The translations under genes and the position numbers were made by a program. Below are positions 1 to 9,316 of a stretch of DNA of 64,000 nt, in pieces. Source of the DNA: Virgifigura deserti (lineage in GTDB: Bacteria; Pseudomonadota; Alphaproteobacteria; Dongiales; Dongiaceae); contig QOZR01000005.1 of NCBI GenBank assembly GCA_003576685.1, forward strand, positions 124,001-188,000, given 5' to 3'. A model generated the notes under the pieces. The model saw only the letters and a program-made list of their open reading frames with translations, was not told where the DNA came from and searched no databases. Each line of letters opens with the position of its first letter. The stretch's first letter is position 1.

Positions 1-310
1 GGAACAGGCCGACCCCGCGACCCGGCGTGCCCGCCGGAAAGTTCTGCGGCCGCAGCAGCCGCGGGTCGCGATTGATGAAGCCCATCGTCTCGCGCTGGTC
101 CCAGACGTGGTTTCCGGTGGTGATCGCATCGACGCCGGCGGCATAGAGCTCGGCGCAGATCCTCTCGGTGATGCCGAAACCGCCGGCCGCGTTCTCGCCG
201 TTGACGATGACGAAATCGAGCGCGAGTTCCTGGCGCAGCCGCGGCAGATGCTCGCGAACCACGTCACGGCCCGACCGCCCCACCAGATCGCCACAGAACA
301 ACAGCCGCAT
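1..310 (-). CDS. YmdB/TIGR00282-type metallophosphoesterase, N-terminal part (runs off window)
   Basis: The reverse strand from an ATG at 310 encodes at least 103 residues with no stop before the window edge, so the C-terminus is missing. It begins MRLLFCGDLVG and continues with NGENAAGGFGI and TTGNHVWDQ. These metal-binding blocks (GD, NGEN, GNH) are typical of the TIGR00282/YmdB calcineurin-like family, which hydrolyses 2',3'-cyclic nucleotides in studied members. It sits 72 bases downstream of the cyclo-ligase stop on the same strand, a pairing often seen in alphaproteobacteria. The family assignment is firm; the substrate is inferred. Confidence 0.85.
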   Translation of the reverse strand, partial: MRLLFCGDLVGRSGRDVVREHLPRLRQELALDFVIVNGENAAGGFGITERICAELYAAGVDAITTGNHVWDQRETMGFINRDPRLLRPQNFPAGTPGRGVGLF

Positions 311-382
311 GTTCAATCTTTCTTCTGCATAAGGTTTCGAGGCTTGGCTCTCGCGCGTTGACGGCGGGGCACCGGCGCGTCC

Positions 383-1033
383 TTAAGCCGGTCGCCCTTC
401 GGCCGGTCGAACCGCCGCCCGCTCGGTCACCAGCCAGTCCAGCCGCTGGTCCGTCGGCTCGCGCGGCACCGTCGGCAGCTCCTGGCTGGCGTAGGCGAGG
501 CCCACTGCCAGAACCGGGCCGCCGCGGCGCAGTTTCTCCAGCGTCCGGTCGTAGAAGCCGCCGCCATAGCCCAGACGGTAGCCGGCCCGGTCGAAGGCAA
601 GCAACGGCGCCAGCACCACTTCAGGCACCACCTCGGCCGCGTCGGGGCCGGGCGTCATCACCTTGAAGGAGCCGACCACCAGATCGGCGTCCGGATGCCA
701 ACGCCGGAAGATCAGCGGCGTTGCGCGCGCGGTGACCACCGGCAGCCCAATCACATGACCGGCTGCCGCGAGCCGGCGCAGGATCGGCCGCGGATCGATC
801 TCGTCGGCCAGCGGCCAGTAGCCGGATATGACGGCCCCCGCCGCCAACGGGACAGTCCGGAGGAAATGCTCCGCCGCCGCCGCGCCCGCCTCGGCCGGCG
901 GCAACGCCGCGGCCGCTGCTTTGCGCCGCGCCGCCGCATCGGCTCGCAGTGCGCGCTTCGCATCGATCAGCGTCTCGGCGGGCAGGGGATCGCCCGGAAT
1001 GTCGGAGGGCGAGTCGGCGGCAGTGTCGGTCAC
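383..1033 (-). CDS. 5-formyltetrahydrofolate cyclo-ligase
   Basis: This cytosolic folate enzyme converts 5-formyl-THF to 5,10-methenyl-THF with ATP. The 216-residue reading carries the expected ISGYWPLADEID block near residue 70 and the ATP/Mg loop RLGYGGGFYDR near residue 165, close to usual family length. The frame is open upstream to an ATG at 1144, but that extension is low-complexity and would run into the 6S RNA. I therefore prefer the GTG at 1033, which has GGAGG about 12 bases upstream and places the AKRALRADAAARR helix near the N-terminus as in relatives. Placement downstream of zapA and 6S RNA is the classic arrangement. Confidence 0.9.
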   Translation of the reverse strand: MTDTAADSPSDIPGDPLPAETLIDAKRALRADAAARRKAAAAALPPAEAGAAAAEHFLRTVPLAAGAVISGYWPLADEIDPRPILRRLAAAGHVIGLPVVTARATPLIFRRWHPDADLVVGSFKVMTPGPDAAEVVPEVVLAPLLAFDRAGYRLGYGGGFYDRTLEKLRRGGPVLAVGLAYASQELPTVPREPTDQRLDWLVTERAAVRPAEGRPA

Positions 1034-1069
1034 GATTTGGCGCGCCCTCCGGCGGGACGATGTGGGCGG

Positions 1070-1215
1070 GACCGCCTCGGCCGGTGGCTTATGCGGATCC
1101 TCTGTGGCCTGCTTACGCAGGTGGGCGCCATGTACCGAGGCCAAGACCCCGGCAGGGACAGCTCCCTAGAGGTGTATATTGGCCCCAGGGATCAACAGCC
1201 TATCGAACCGAACAG
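1070..1215 (-). ncRNA. ssrS: 6S RNA
   Basis: Between zapA and the cyclo-ligase the reverse strand carries blocks characteristic of alphaproteobacterial 6S RNA: GATCCCTGGGGCCAAT, CTAGGGAGCTGTCCCTGCC and CATGGCGCCCACCT. The closing stem can form between GGCT near 1200 and AGCC near 1088, and GATCC pairs with GGATC inside it. 6S RNA mimics an open promoter and sequesters sigma70 RNA polymerase. Ends are approximate because I judged them from pairing only. Confidence 0.8.
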
Positions 1216-1233
1216 CACCCGCCCGACCGCTAT

Positions 1234-1563
1234 TTAGGCAGACTCGAGGCGCGCGGCAATACCTTCGATCCGTTCCGCGAGCCTTTCGATCGCATCGGCC
1301 AGCGCATCTTCGCCCGCAGTCGATCGATCGCCCGCCTCGGATTGCAGCCTCGCGACTTCCTTATAGCTCTCCGACAATTCATCGGCGATGAGCAGGCCAG
1401 CCATCAGCAGCAGGCGATTTTCGCCGATCTGCCCAAGCGAAGCGACGAGGTCGTCGACACGCTGCGCGATTGCCGACCCCAGCACCCGAAGATGCTCTTC
1501 CTGGCCTTCCCCGCAGGCGACATCGTAGCTGCGCCCGTTCACCACCAAGGGAACAGTAGGCAT
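1234..1563 (-). CDS. zapA: Cell division protein ZapA
   Basis: A 109-residue protein with the ZapA layout: an N-terminal globular head (PTVPLVVNGRSYDVAC, then GQEEHLRVLGSAIAQRV), a central ENRLLLMAGLLIADEL helix, and a C-terminal coiled coil of charged heptads from about residue 68. ZapA crosslinks FtsZ protofilaments at midcell. It is followed by 6S RNA and preceded by a small coiled-coil gene ending one base upstream, so the two are probably co-transcribed. Confidence 0.9.
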   Translation of the reverse strand: MPTVPLVVNGRSYDVACGEGQEEHLRVLGSAIAQRVDDLVASLGQIGENRLLLMAGLLIADELSESYKEVARLQSEAGDRSTAGEDALADAIERLAERIEGIAARLESA

Positions 1564-1564
1564 G

Positions 1565-1789
1565 TCAGACTTCCATGAACGATCGGATGCGGCCGATCAC
1601 GGCATCGAGACGCGACGATACCGTGTTGGCCTCGGCCCGAAGGGTGGCGTGATCGGCGCGTAGGTCGCGTAGCTCGGTCGTGAGTTGCTCGCGTTCCGCC
1701 ACGATTTCATGTCCGCGCGACTCCAGGCCGGCTTCAAGGCGATGGATAGCCGCATCGAGACGGTCCATGGCGACGTTCAGGCGGGACAT
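1565..1789 (-). CDS. DUF4164-like small coiled-coil protein
   Basis: A 74-residue, strongly helical and charged protein ([21 protein letters not shown]...). It matches the small DUF4164-type proteins found just before zapA in alphaproteobacteria. Its stop is one base from the zapA start, so translation is probably coupled. Only coiled-coil heptads are visible, with no catalytic motif. Function is unknown; location suggests a link with ZapA. Confidence 0.7.
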   Translation of the reverse strand: MSRLNVAMDRLDAAIHRLEAGLESRGHEIVAEREQLTTELRDLRADHATLRAEANTVSSRLDAVIGRIRSFMEV

Positions 1790-2005
1790 TGCAGCGGTTT
1801 CGGCTCTGTTCGCAATGATTTAATCATGTTCCTTAAGGGAAACTACAATAGGTCCGCGTTCACGGCCGCGTCAACCGGCGCTTCGCCCTACGAGATCCCT
1901 AACTTGAAGGTTGACGACCGCCGGACCGGGCGGCATTTTGCGCCGTCCGAGCGCCGGGACACCACGCGCACCCGGCCCCCCTTTCCTCACGCCCGAGAGC
2001 GCCAG

Positions 2006-4033
<2,028 letters not shown>

Positions 4034-4084
4034 ATAAGTCTGTGAAGAGCCGGGCGTACCGGCAGTCAACCGGTTGGAGGAGTC

Positions 4085-5095
4085 ATGGCAGTACGTGTCG
4101 CTATCAACGGGTTCGGCCGGATCGGCCGATTGGTGCTGCGCGCCGCCCACGAGACGCAGCGCGAGGATATCGAGTTCGTCGCAATCAACGATCTGGGCTC
4201 CGTCGAGGCGAACGCCCATCTGCTGAAATACGATTCGATCCACGGCCGCTATCCCGGTCCCGTCGAGGCCGATAAGGATTCGATCCGCCTCGGCAACAAG
4301 TCGGTACGGGTCCTGGCGGAGCGTGAGCCGTCGAAGCTGCCCTGGAGCGATCTCGGCGTCGATATCGTGATGGAGTGCACCGGCCGCTTCGCCAAGCGCG
4401 ATGCCGCCGCGCAGCATATCGAAGCCGGCGCCAAGCGCGTGCTGATCTCCGCCCCGGCGAACGACTCCGACATGACGGTCGTCTATGGCGTCAACCACCA
4501 GAAGCTGAACGAGACTCACCAGGTCGTCTCCAACGCCTCCTGCACGACCAACTGCCTGGCCCCGGTCGTCCATGTGCTGCACCAGGCGATCGGCATTGAG
4601 CGCGGCTACATGACCACCATCCACTCCTACACCGGCGACCAGCCGACGGTCGATACCCTGCACAAGGATCTGCACCGGGCCCGCGCCGCGGCGGTGTCGA
4701 TGATCCCGACGACGACCGGCGCCGCCCGCGCGATCGGCCTCGTCATCCCCGACCTCAAGGGCAAGCTGGATGGCGCCTCCATCCGCGTTCCGACGCCGAA
4801 CGTCTCGCTGGTCGACTTCAAATTCACCACCAAGCGGCAGACCTCGGCCGAGGAGATCAACGAGGCCATCACCGCCGCGGCGGCAAGCGGGCCGCTGGAG
4901 AACATCCTCGCGGTCAATCGCGATCCAGTGGTCTCCGTCGACTTCAACCACAATCCCGCCAGCTCGACCTTCGACCTGCCGCATACCCAGGTGATCGACG
5001 GCGTCTTCTGCCGCGTGATGGCCTGGTACGACAATGAGTGGGGCTTCTCCAACCGCATGAGCGACACCGCCATCATCATGGGCGGGCTCGGCTGA
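4085..5095 (+). CDS. gap: Glyceraldehyde-3-phosphate dehydrogenase, type I
   Basis: Oxidises and phosphorylates glyceraldehyde-3-phosphate to 1,3-bisphosphoglycerate with NAD(P). The 336 residues include the Rossmann motif INGFGRIGR, the active-site block SNASCTTNC with Cys153, the catalytic histidine in TIHSYTGDQ, and the C-terminal WYDNEWGFSNRM. A strong GGAGG lies six bases before the ATG. It is in tandem with tkt. Phosphoglycerate kinase, which often follows gap in related genomes, is absent; a hairpin and two convergent VOC genes come next. Confidence 0.97.
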   Translation: MAVRVAINGFGRIGRLVLRAAHETQREDIEFVAINDLGSVEANAHLLKYDSIHGRYPGPVEADKDSIRLGNKSVRVLAEREPSKLPWSDLGVDIVMECTGRFAKRDAAAQHIEAGAKRVLISAPANDSDMTVVYGVNHQKLNETHQVVSNASCTTNCLAPVVHVLHQAIGIERGYMTTIHSYTGDQPTVDTLHKDLHRARAAAVSMIPTTTGAARAIGLVIPDLKGKLDGASIRVPTPNVSLVDFKFTTKRQTSAEEINEAITAAAASGPLENILAVNRDPVVSVDFNHNPASSTFDLPHTQVIDGVFCRVMAWYDNEWGFSNRMSDTAIIMGGLG

Positions 5096-5142
5096 GCGGC
5101 CTTACGACGGCGGCAAAAGAGCCATTCGCTTGAAATGTGGAA

Positions 5143-5179
5143 TCTGACGGCCGACGAGCGCGCCTCGCCGGCCGTCAGA
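5143..5179. terminator. Hairpin between convergent gap and VOC genes
   Basis: TCTGACGGCCG (5143-5153) pairs perfectly with CGGCCGTCAGA (5169-5179) around a 15-base loop. It lies between convergent genes and could stop transcription from both sides. The T-rich tail is weak (TCTTGC), so termination is plausible rather than certain. Confidence 0.5.
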
Positions 5180-5195
5180 TCTTGCAGCATCCGGA

Positions 5196-5681
5196 TTACG
5201 CGGCCGTCCGGCCGTCATAGGCCGCCTTGAGACCGGCGATATCGAGCTTGATCATCTGCAGCATCGCCTGCATGACCCGCTGTGCCTTGGCGGGATCGGG
5301 ATCGCTCAGCATCTTGCTGAACACGGTCGGCACGATCTGCCACGAAACGCCGTAGCGGTCCCTGAGCCAGCCGCACTGCTCGACCGAACCGCCGTCGGAC
5401 AGCGTGTCCCACAGCCGGTCGACCTCCGCCTGATCGGCGCAGTCCACGTGGAACGAGACGGCATGGGTGTATTCGAAGCGCGTACCGCCGTTGAGCGCCA
5501 TGAAGCGCTGGCCGGCGAGCGTGAAGTCGACGACCAGCACGCTGCCGGCCTTTCCGGCAGGACGGTCCGCCACGTTCCTCTGTATGTGGTCGATGCGCGA
5601 ATCGGGGAGCAGCGAGACATAGAATTTTGCTGCCTCCTCGGCCTCGCCGTCGAACCACAGGCATGGCGATATCTTGGACAC
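5196..5681 (-). CDS. VOC superfamily protein, PhnB/3-demethylubiquinone-9 methyltransferase-like
   Basis: A 161-residue protein beginning SKISPCLWFDGEAEEAAKFY. It has the LWF..A.EAA.FY and VLVVDFTLAGQRFMALNGG blocks of the PhnB-like VOC branch, and the typical tail WQIVPTVFSKMLSDPDPAK. Members bind a metal or small molecule in a paired beta-alpha-beta-beta-beta fold; few have a proven substrate. It is 55 bases downstream of a second VOC gene on the same strand, probably as a two-gene unit inserted between gap and the aldolase region. Confidence 0.85.
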   Translation of the reverse strand: MSKISPCLWFDGEAEEAAKFYVSLLPDSRIDHIQRNVADRPAGKAGSVLVVDFTLAGQRFMALNGGTRFEYTHAVSFHVDCADQAEVDRLWDTLSDGGSVEQCGWLRDRYGVSWQIVPTVFSKMLSDPDPAKAQRVMQAMLQMIKLDIAGLKAAYDGRTAA

Positions 5682-5736
5682 GGGTGAATCCTTTCGTGAT
5701 GGGTTGGAAAGGGAGGCCGGGCTGGCCGGGCGCGGG

Positions 5737-6168
5737 TCAGGCCTTGGCCATCTCGGATTGCGCGGCCATCGCCGCCTCGACGTCCATCCACATCACTTCC
5801 CAGATGTGGCCGTCCGGATCTTCGAAGCTGCGGCCATACATGAAGCCGTAGTCCTGCTTCGGGCATGGATCGATGGAGCCGCCCGCCGCCTCGGCCTTGC
5901 CGACCATCGCGTCCACGCTGTCGCGGCTGTCGGCGGAGAGGCAGATCAGCACCTCGCTGGTCGTCTTCGCGTCGGCGATCTTCTTGGGCGTGAACTGGCG
6001 GAACTTGTCGTGGGTCAGCAGCATCGCATGGATCGTCTCGGAAAAGACCATGCACGACGCCGTCCCGTCGCAGAATTGCTCGTTCTTCTCGGCGCCGACG
6101 GCCTCGTAGAAGGCGGTCGCGCGCTCAAGGTCGCTGACGGGCAGGTTAACGAAGATCAGTTTGGACAT
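5737..6168 (-). CDS. VOC family (glyoxalase/bleomycin-resistance fold) protein
   Basis: A 143-residue single-domain VOC protein: MSKLIFVNLPVSDLERATAFYEAVGA at the start and SFEDPDGHIWEVMWMD near the end, the latter carrying the usual GH.WE metal-ligand glutamate. It resembles the YaeR/lactoylglutathione-lyase-like group. The next VOC gene follows after 55 bases. No substrate can be assigned. GC-rich codon use matches the flanks. Confidence 0.85.
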   Translation of the reverse strand: MSKLIFVNLPVSDLERATAFYEAVGAEKNEQFCDGTASCMVFSETIHAMLLTHDKFRQFTPKKIADAKTTSEVLICLSADSRDSVDAMVGKAEAAGGSIDPCPKQDYGFMYGRSFEDPDGHIWEVMWMDVEAAMAAQSEMAKA

Positions 6169-6374
6169 AGGAAGCTCCCCTCGATTGACTCGACCAGAGG
6201 ACGATCGGAGGGACGGGAATCCGACAGCCGATAGGAAAAAGTTTGCCGGCTGTCGAATTTTCGCCGGTGGCGAATATGTGAGCTCGGCCCGCCCAGCATC
6301 CGCAGGTTAGGTTAATGGCCGGTCCGGCGACCGCGCCTTTTTCATTTTACCTCCGCCCCGTTATCATCCGCCCT

Positions 6375-6788
6375 ATGAGGGGGCCCGCGGTGATCATCCA
6401 TGAGCTTGCCGATGCGAAGGCGGCGCTGGCGGCGGCGGCTGAACTCGGCCTGCCGGTCACGCTGCTGAGCGCGCCGGGCGGAGCGGCCTATCTCGGCGCC
6501 GGCTGGTTCGACGCCGTGGTCCGCCAGGCCTGCGCGGCCTTTCCGGATGTACCAGTTGCGGCCGTGCTCGACTGCGGCGACCGGGCCGACCTGGCGCAGG
6601 CGGCGTTGCGCCAAGGCCTCAAGGAGATCTGCTTCCACGGCCCTGCCGGCGTCGCCGCACGGCTTGTCGACATCGCCCGGCAGCAAGGCGCCATCCTGCA
6701 TCGTCGACGACCGCCGGCCCTGGACCTGTTCGGGGTTACGGATCGGCTTGCCGCCTGCCGCGCATGGCTCGCGGAACAGACACACTAA
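6375..6788 (+). CDS. Conserved hypothetical protein upstream of aldolase
   Basis: A 137-residue alanine-rich protein beginning MRGPAVIIHELADAKAAL. The frame is open upstream to 6315, but ATG 6375 opens the alpha/beta pattern cleanly. Alternating hydrophobic strands (VTLLSAPGG, VAAVLDCGD, EICFHGPAG) suggest a small Rossmann-like or TIM-like fragment with no recognised catalytic motif. It lies 127 bases before the class I aldolase gene on the same strand, so a link to sugar-phosphate metabolism is possible but unproven. I do not recognise the family. Confidence 0.6.
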   Translation: MRGPAVIIHELADAKAALAAAAELGLPVTLLSAPGGAAYLGAGWFDAVVRQACAAFPDVPVAAVLDCGDRADLAQAALRQGLKEICFHGPAGVAARLVDIARQQGAILHRRRPPALDLFGVTDRLAACRAWLAEQTH

Positions 6789-6915
6789 GCGCGGCGTTCG
6801 TTACGGGGGGGCCAGTTGGGGGCGATCAGTTGAAAAGCGGCCGAGGCTCGGCTATTGAGAGCCCATAATCCAGAGCTATTCCAGCCAGACACGGGAGCGT
6901 TCGAGAGGAATCGTC

Positions 6916-7836
6916 ATGAACATCACGCCAGCCGTCCGCAAGATCCTGTCGAACTATGAGAGCGACAATCCGGGAACCAAGGCCAATCTGGCCCGGATCC
7001 TGATGCAGGGCCGCCTTGGCGGCACCGGCAAGCTTCTGATCCTGCCGGTGGATCAGGGCTTCGAGCATGGCCCCTCGCGCAGCTTCGCGCCCAACCCGTC
7101 GGCCTATGATCCGCAATATCATTTTCAGCTCGCCGTCGATGCCGGGCTCTCGGCCTTCGCCTCGCCGCTCGGCATGATCGAGGCCGGCGCCGACAGCTTC
7201 GCCGGGGCGATCCCGACGATCCTCAAGGTGAACAGCGCCAATACTCTCTCGGCGGCCAAGAACCAGGCGATCACCGGTTCCGTCAGCGACGCGCTGCGGC
7301 TCGGCTGCTCGGCCATCGGCTTCACCATCTATCCCGGCTCCGACGACGCCTACGACATGATGGAGGAGATCCGCGAGATGGCCGAGGAGGCCAAGTCGGT
7401 CGGCCTCGCCGTGGTCATCTGGTCCTATCCGCGCGGCGGCAAGCTGTCGAAGGAAGGCGAGACGGCGATCGACATCACCGCCTATGCGGCGCATATGGCG
7501 GCCCTGCTCGGCGCCCATATCATCAAGGTGAAGCCGCCGACCGACTTCCTCGAGCAGGACGAGGCCAAGAAGGTCTATGAGAAGCAGGGGATCGATGTTT
7601 CCTCGCAGGTCGCCCGCATCGCGCATATCGTGCAGGCCTGCTTCAATGGGCGTCGCATCGTCGTCTTCTCCGGCGGGGCGGCCGGCGACATCGAGAGCGT
7701 CTATGAGATGAGCCGGGCCATTCGCGACGGCGGCGGCAACGGCTCGATCATCGGCCGCAACACCTTCCAGCGGCCGCGCGAGGAAGCGCTCGCGATGCTC
7801 GACAGGATCGTGAAGATCTATCAGGGCGAGGTCTGA
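6916..7836 (+). CDS. Class I fructose-bisphosphate aldolase (DhnA/FbaB-like)
   Basis: Schiff-base aldolase interconverting fructose-1,6-bisphosphate with the two triose phosphates. The 306-residue TIM barrel shows LILPVDQGFEHGP near residue 40, the lysine-bearing IIKVKPPTDF near residue 205, and phosphate-binding VFSGGAAG and SIIGRNTFQRP near the C-terminus. AGAGGAA lies upstream of the ATG. Together with tkt and gap it makes a glycolysis/pentose-phosphate cluster. A ThiE-like gene follows immediately. Confidence 0.93.
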   Translation: MNITPAVRKILSNYESDNPGTKANLARILMQGRLGGTGKLLILPVDQGFEHGPSRSFAPNPSAYDPQYHFQLAVDAGLSAFASPLGMIEAGADSFAGAIPTILKVNSANTLSAAKNQAITGSVSDALRLGCSAIGFTIYPGSDDAYDMMEEIREMAEEAKSVGLAVVIWSYPRGGKLSKEGETAIDITAYAAHMAALLGAHIIKVKPPTDFLEQDEAKKVYEKQGIDVSSQVARIAHIVQACFNGRRIVVFSGGAAGDIESVYEMSRAIRDGGGNGSIIGRNTFQRPREEALAMLDRIVKIYQGEV

Positions 7837-7916
7837 GCGGCCTCGCCTCCGCTGATCCGAGGGCGCCGACCCTGAGCGACATCGACGCCGACTTCCCGGG
7901 CTGCCGGCTCTATCTG

Positions 7917-8543
7917 GTGACTCCGCCGGGGCTGGCCTCCGGCGGACTCGACCCGCAGGCGTTCGCGCCGATTCTGGCTGGCGCCCTCGATGCCGGCGAT
8001 GTCGCCAGCCTGCTGCTGCGTCTGCCGGGCGCTTCCGATGACGTGGTCCGGCGCGCGGCCGATCTCTTGCGCCCGATCGCCCAGGATCGCGACGTCGCCT
8101 TCCTGTTGAACGACCGTCCCGACCTTGCGGTCGAGACCGGGGCCGACGGCGTCCATCTCGAGGATGAGCGCGCGAACCTTACCGCCGCGCGCCGGCTCCT
8201 CGGGCCGGACTCCATCGTCGGCGCGGCCGGCGATCTCGAGCGTCACCGCGCCATGGTCGCCGCCGAGCGCGGCGCCGACTACATTGCTTTCGGCCGGTTC
8301 GATGGGCCGGAGGAGCCCGCTCCGGAAGACGATGCGGCACTCGCCGAACTCATCGGCTGGTGGAGCGAGCTGATGACCGTGCCGTCCGTAGCTCTCGGTG
8401 CCTTCACGCCGGCAAGCTGCGAGTCGATCGTCCGCGTCGGCGCCGACTTCCTGACCGTGGGATCCGGCGTCTGGGATCACCCGGACGGTCCCGCCGCAGG
8501 CGTACGGGCCTTCCTTGCCGCAATCGACGCCGCGCAGCGGTAA
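7917..8543 (+). CDS. Thiamine phosphate synthase-like protein (divergent ThiE)
   Basis: This frame encodes the second half of the first ThiE strand onward: LLLRLPG, LLNDRPDLAVETGADGVHL and GADFLTVGSGVW follow the order of ThiE barrel motifs. Several usual ThiE blocks are altered: DYIAFGRF replaces the usual DYLGVGPVF, and VALGAF the usual IAIGGI, so catalysis is uncertain. The GTG at 7917 is the only usual start codon in frame, yet homology (CRLYLVTPP) begins upstream. A CTG at 7872 with GAGGG before it, or translation coupled to the aldolase stop at 7836, may be the real start. A TenI-like divergent role is possible. Confidence 0.65.
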   Translation: MTPPGLASGGLDPQAFAPILAGALDAGDVASLLLRLPGASDDVVRRAADLLRPIAQDRDVAFLLNDRPDLAVETGADGVHLEDERANLTAARRLLGPDSIVGAAGDLERHRAMVAAERGADYIAFGRFDGPEEPAPEDDAALAELIGWWSELMTVPSVALGAFTPASCESIVRVGADFLTVGSGVWDHPDGPAAGVRAFLAAIDAAQR

Positions 8544-8556
8544 AATCCGAGTCTAT

Positions 8557-9174
8557 TCAGCCGCTCCGTCCACGGTGCCGGCGAGCCTTCATCACGTTGC
8601 CGCAATTCCGCATATCGCACCACCGGCGAGAGCGATTGCGGCTGCGGTCAACGAACAGCCAACGACAGTCGGCATTGGCGCACTCTCGTAAACGGTTCAC
8701 GTCCTCGCCATTCAGCAGGTCGAAGGCTGACCATGCAACCGGCCAGAGCACCCGGTCCGGTACGTCTGCAGCACCTGCCCAGTCGCGCGTGAAGCCACCA
8801 GACTCGGGCGTCAGGCGCGTCCGGGCGAGCAATCCGAACATATGGCGATTCAGCGTGCTAAGTGCCTCCGCGGTCGGGGAATGGTGGCCCGCTGCCGCCG
8901 AAGCGACGTTGTAGATCGCCTCGCGCAGGCTTAGGGCTCGGCCAAGGGTCGTCCTCGCGGCGGCCGGCTCCATCGCCGCGCGGGCGAGGAGGCGATCCGC
9001 CGCCGTGCTGTCCAAGGCGCCCGCGCGCTTAGCCCACCATACGAGATCCTCGTATGTCGCGAGCCAATCATGGACGCGCTCGGTGCCTCGCCAATCCACA
9101 GTGTTCGCGAAATCGAGGCAGAGAGCGCCGCCGACGAGCAGCATATCATCCGCTTCCGATACGCGGTCGCGCAT
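8557..9174 (-). CDS. CGNR zinc-finger (ABATE domain) regulator
   Basis: A 205-residue protein starting MRDRVSEADDMLLVGGALCLDFANTV, the standard opening of ABATE/CGNR proteins. It ends with a zinc finger of pattern C-x4-C ... WC-x3-CGN followed by basic residues (MKARRHRG). The longer open frame up to 9438 overlaps the divergent transporter gene and is not used. Such proteins are presumed stress- or drug-responsive transcription factors. The gene is divergent from an MFS transporter across a 142-base spacer holding an inverted repeat, which suggests local regulation. Confidence 0.82.
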   Translation of the reverse strand: MRDRVSEADDMLLVGGALCLDFANTVDWRGTERVHDWLATYEDLVWWAKRAGALDSTAADRLLARAAMEPAAARTTLGRALSLREAIYNVASAAAGHHSPTAEALSTLNRHMFGLLARTRLTPESGGFTRDWAGAADVPDRVLWPVAWSAFDLLNGEDVNRLRECANADCRWLFVDRSRNRSRRWCDMRNCGNVMKARRHRGRSG

Positions 9175-9193
9175 TCTTGCCCTCTCCCGGGAA

Positions 9194-9225
9194 CGTAACC
9201 CTCGTTTGCTTGTTGGAGGGTTACG
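9194..9225. promoter_or_regulatory. Inverted repeat, candidate operator for CGNR regulator
   Basis: CGTAACCCTC (9194-9203) is matched by its exact complement GAGGGTTACG (9216-9225) across a 12-base spacer. The arms are about two helical turns apart, as expected for a dimeric regulator. The repeat lies between the CGNR start (9174) and the likely transporter promoter (9232-9260). Confidence 0.45.
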
Positions 9226-9231
9226 CAGCTT

Positions 9232-9260
9232 TTGGCAGCGTAATTCGCTTAACTCTATTT
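9232..9260 (+). promoter_or_regulatory. Putative promoter of the MFS gene
   Basis: TTGGCA (9232-9237) and CTATTT (9255-9260) are separated by 17 bases, resembling sigma70 -35 and -10 elements. They lie directly beside the inverted repeat at 9194-9225. Confidence 0.35.
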
Positions 9261-9316
9261 GGTGATAACGAACCGTGCGGCAAAGGTCGTCTAAAAGCCA
9301 CCTCGGCGCGGAACGA

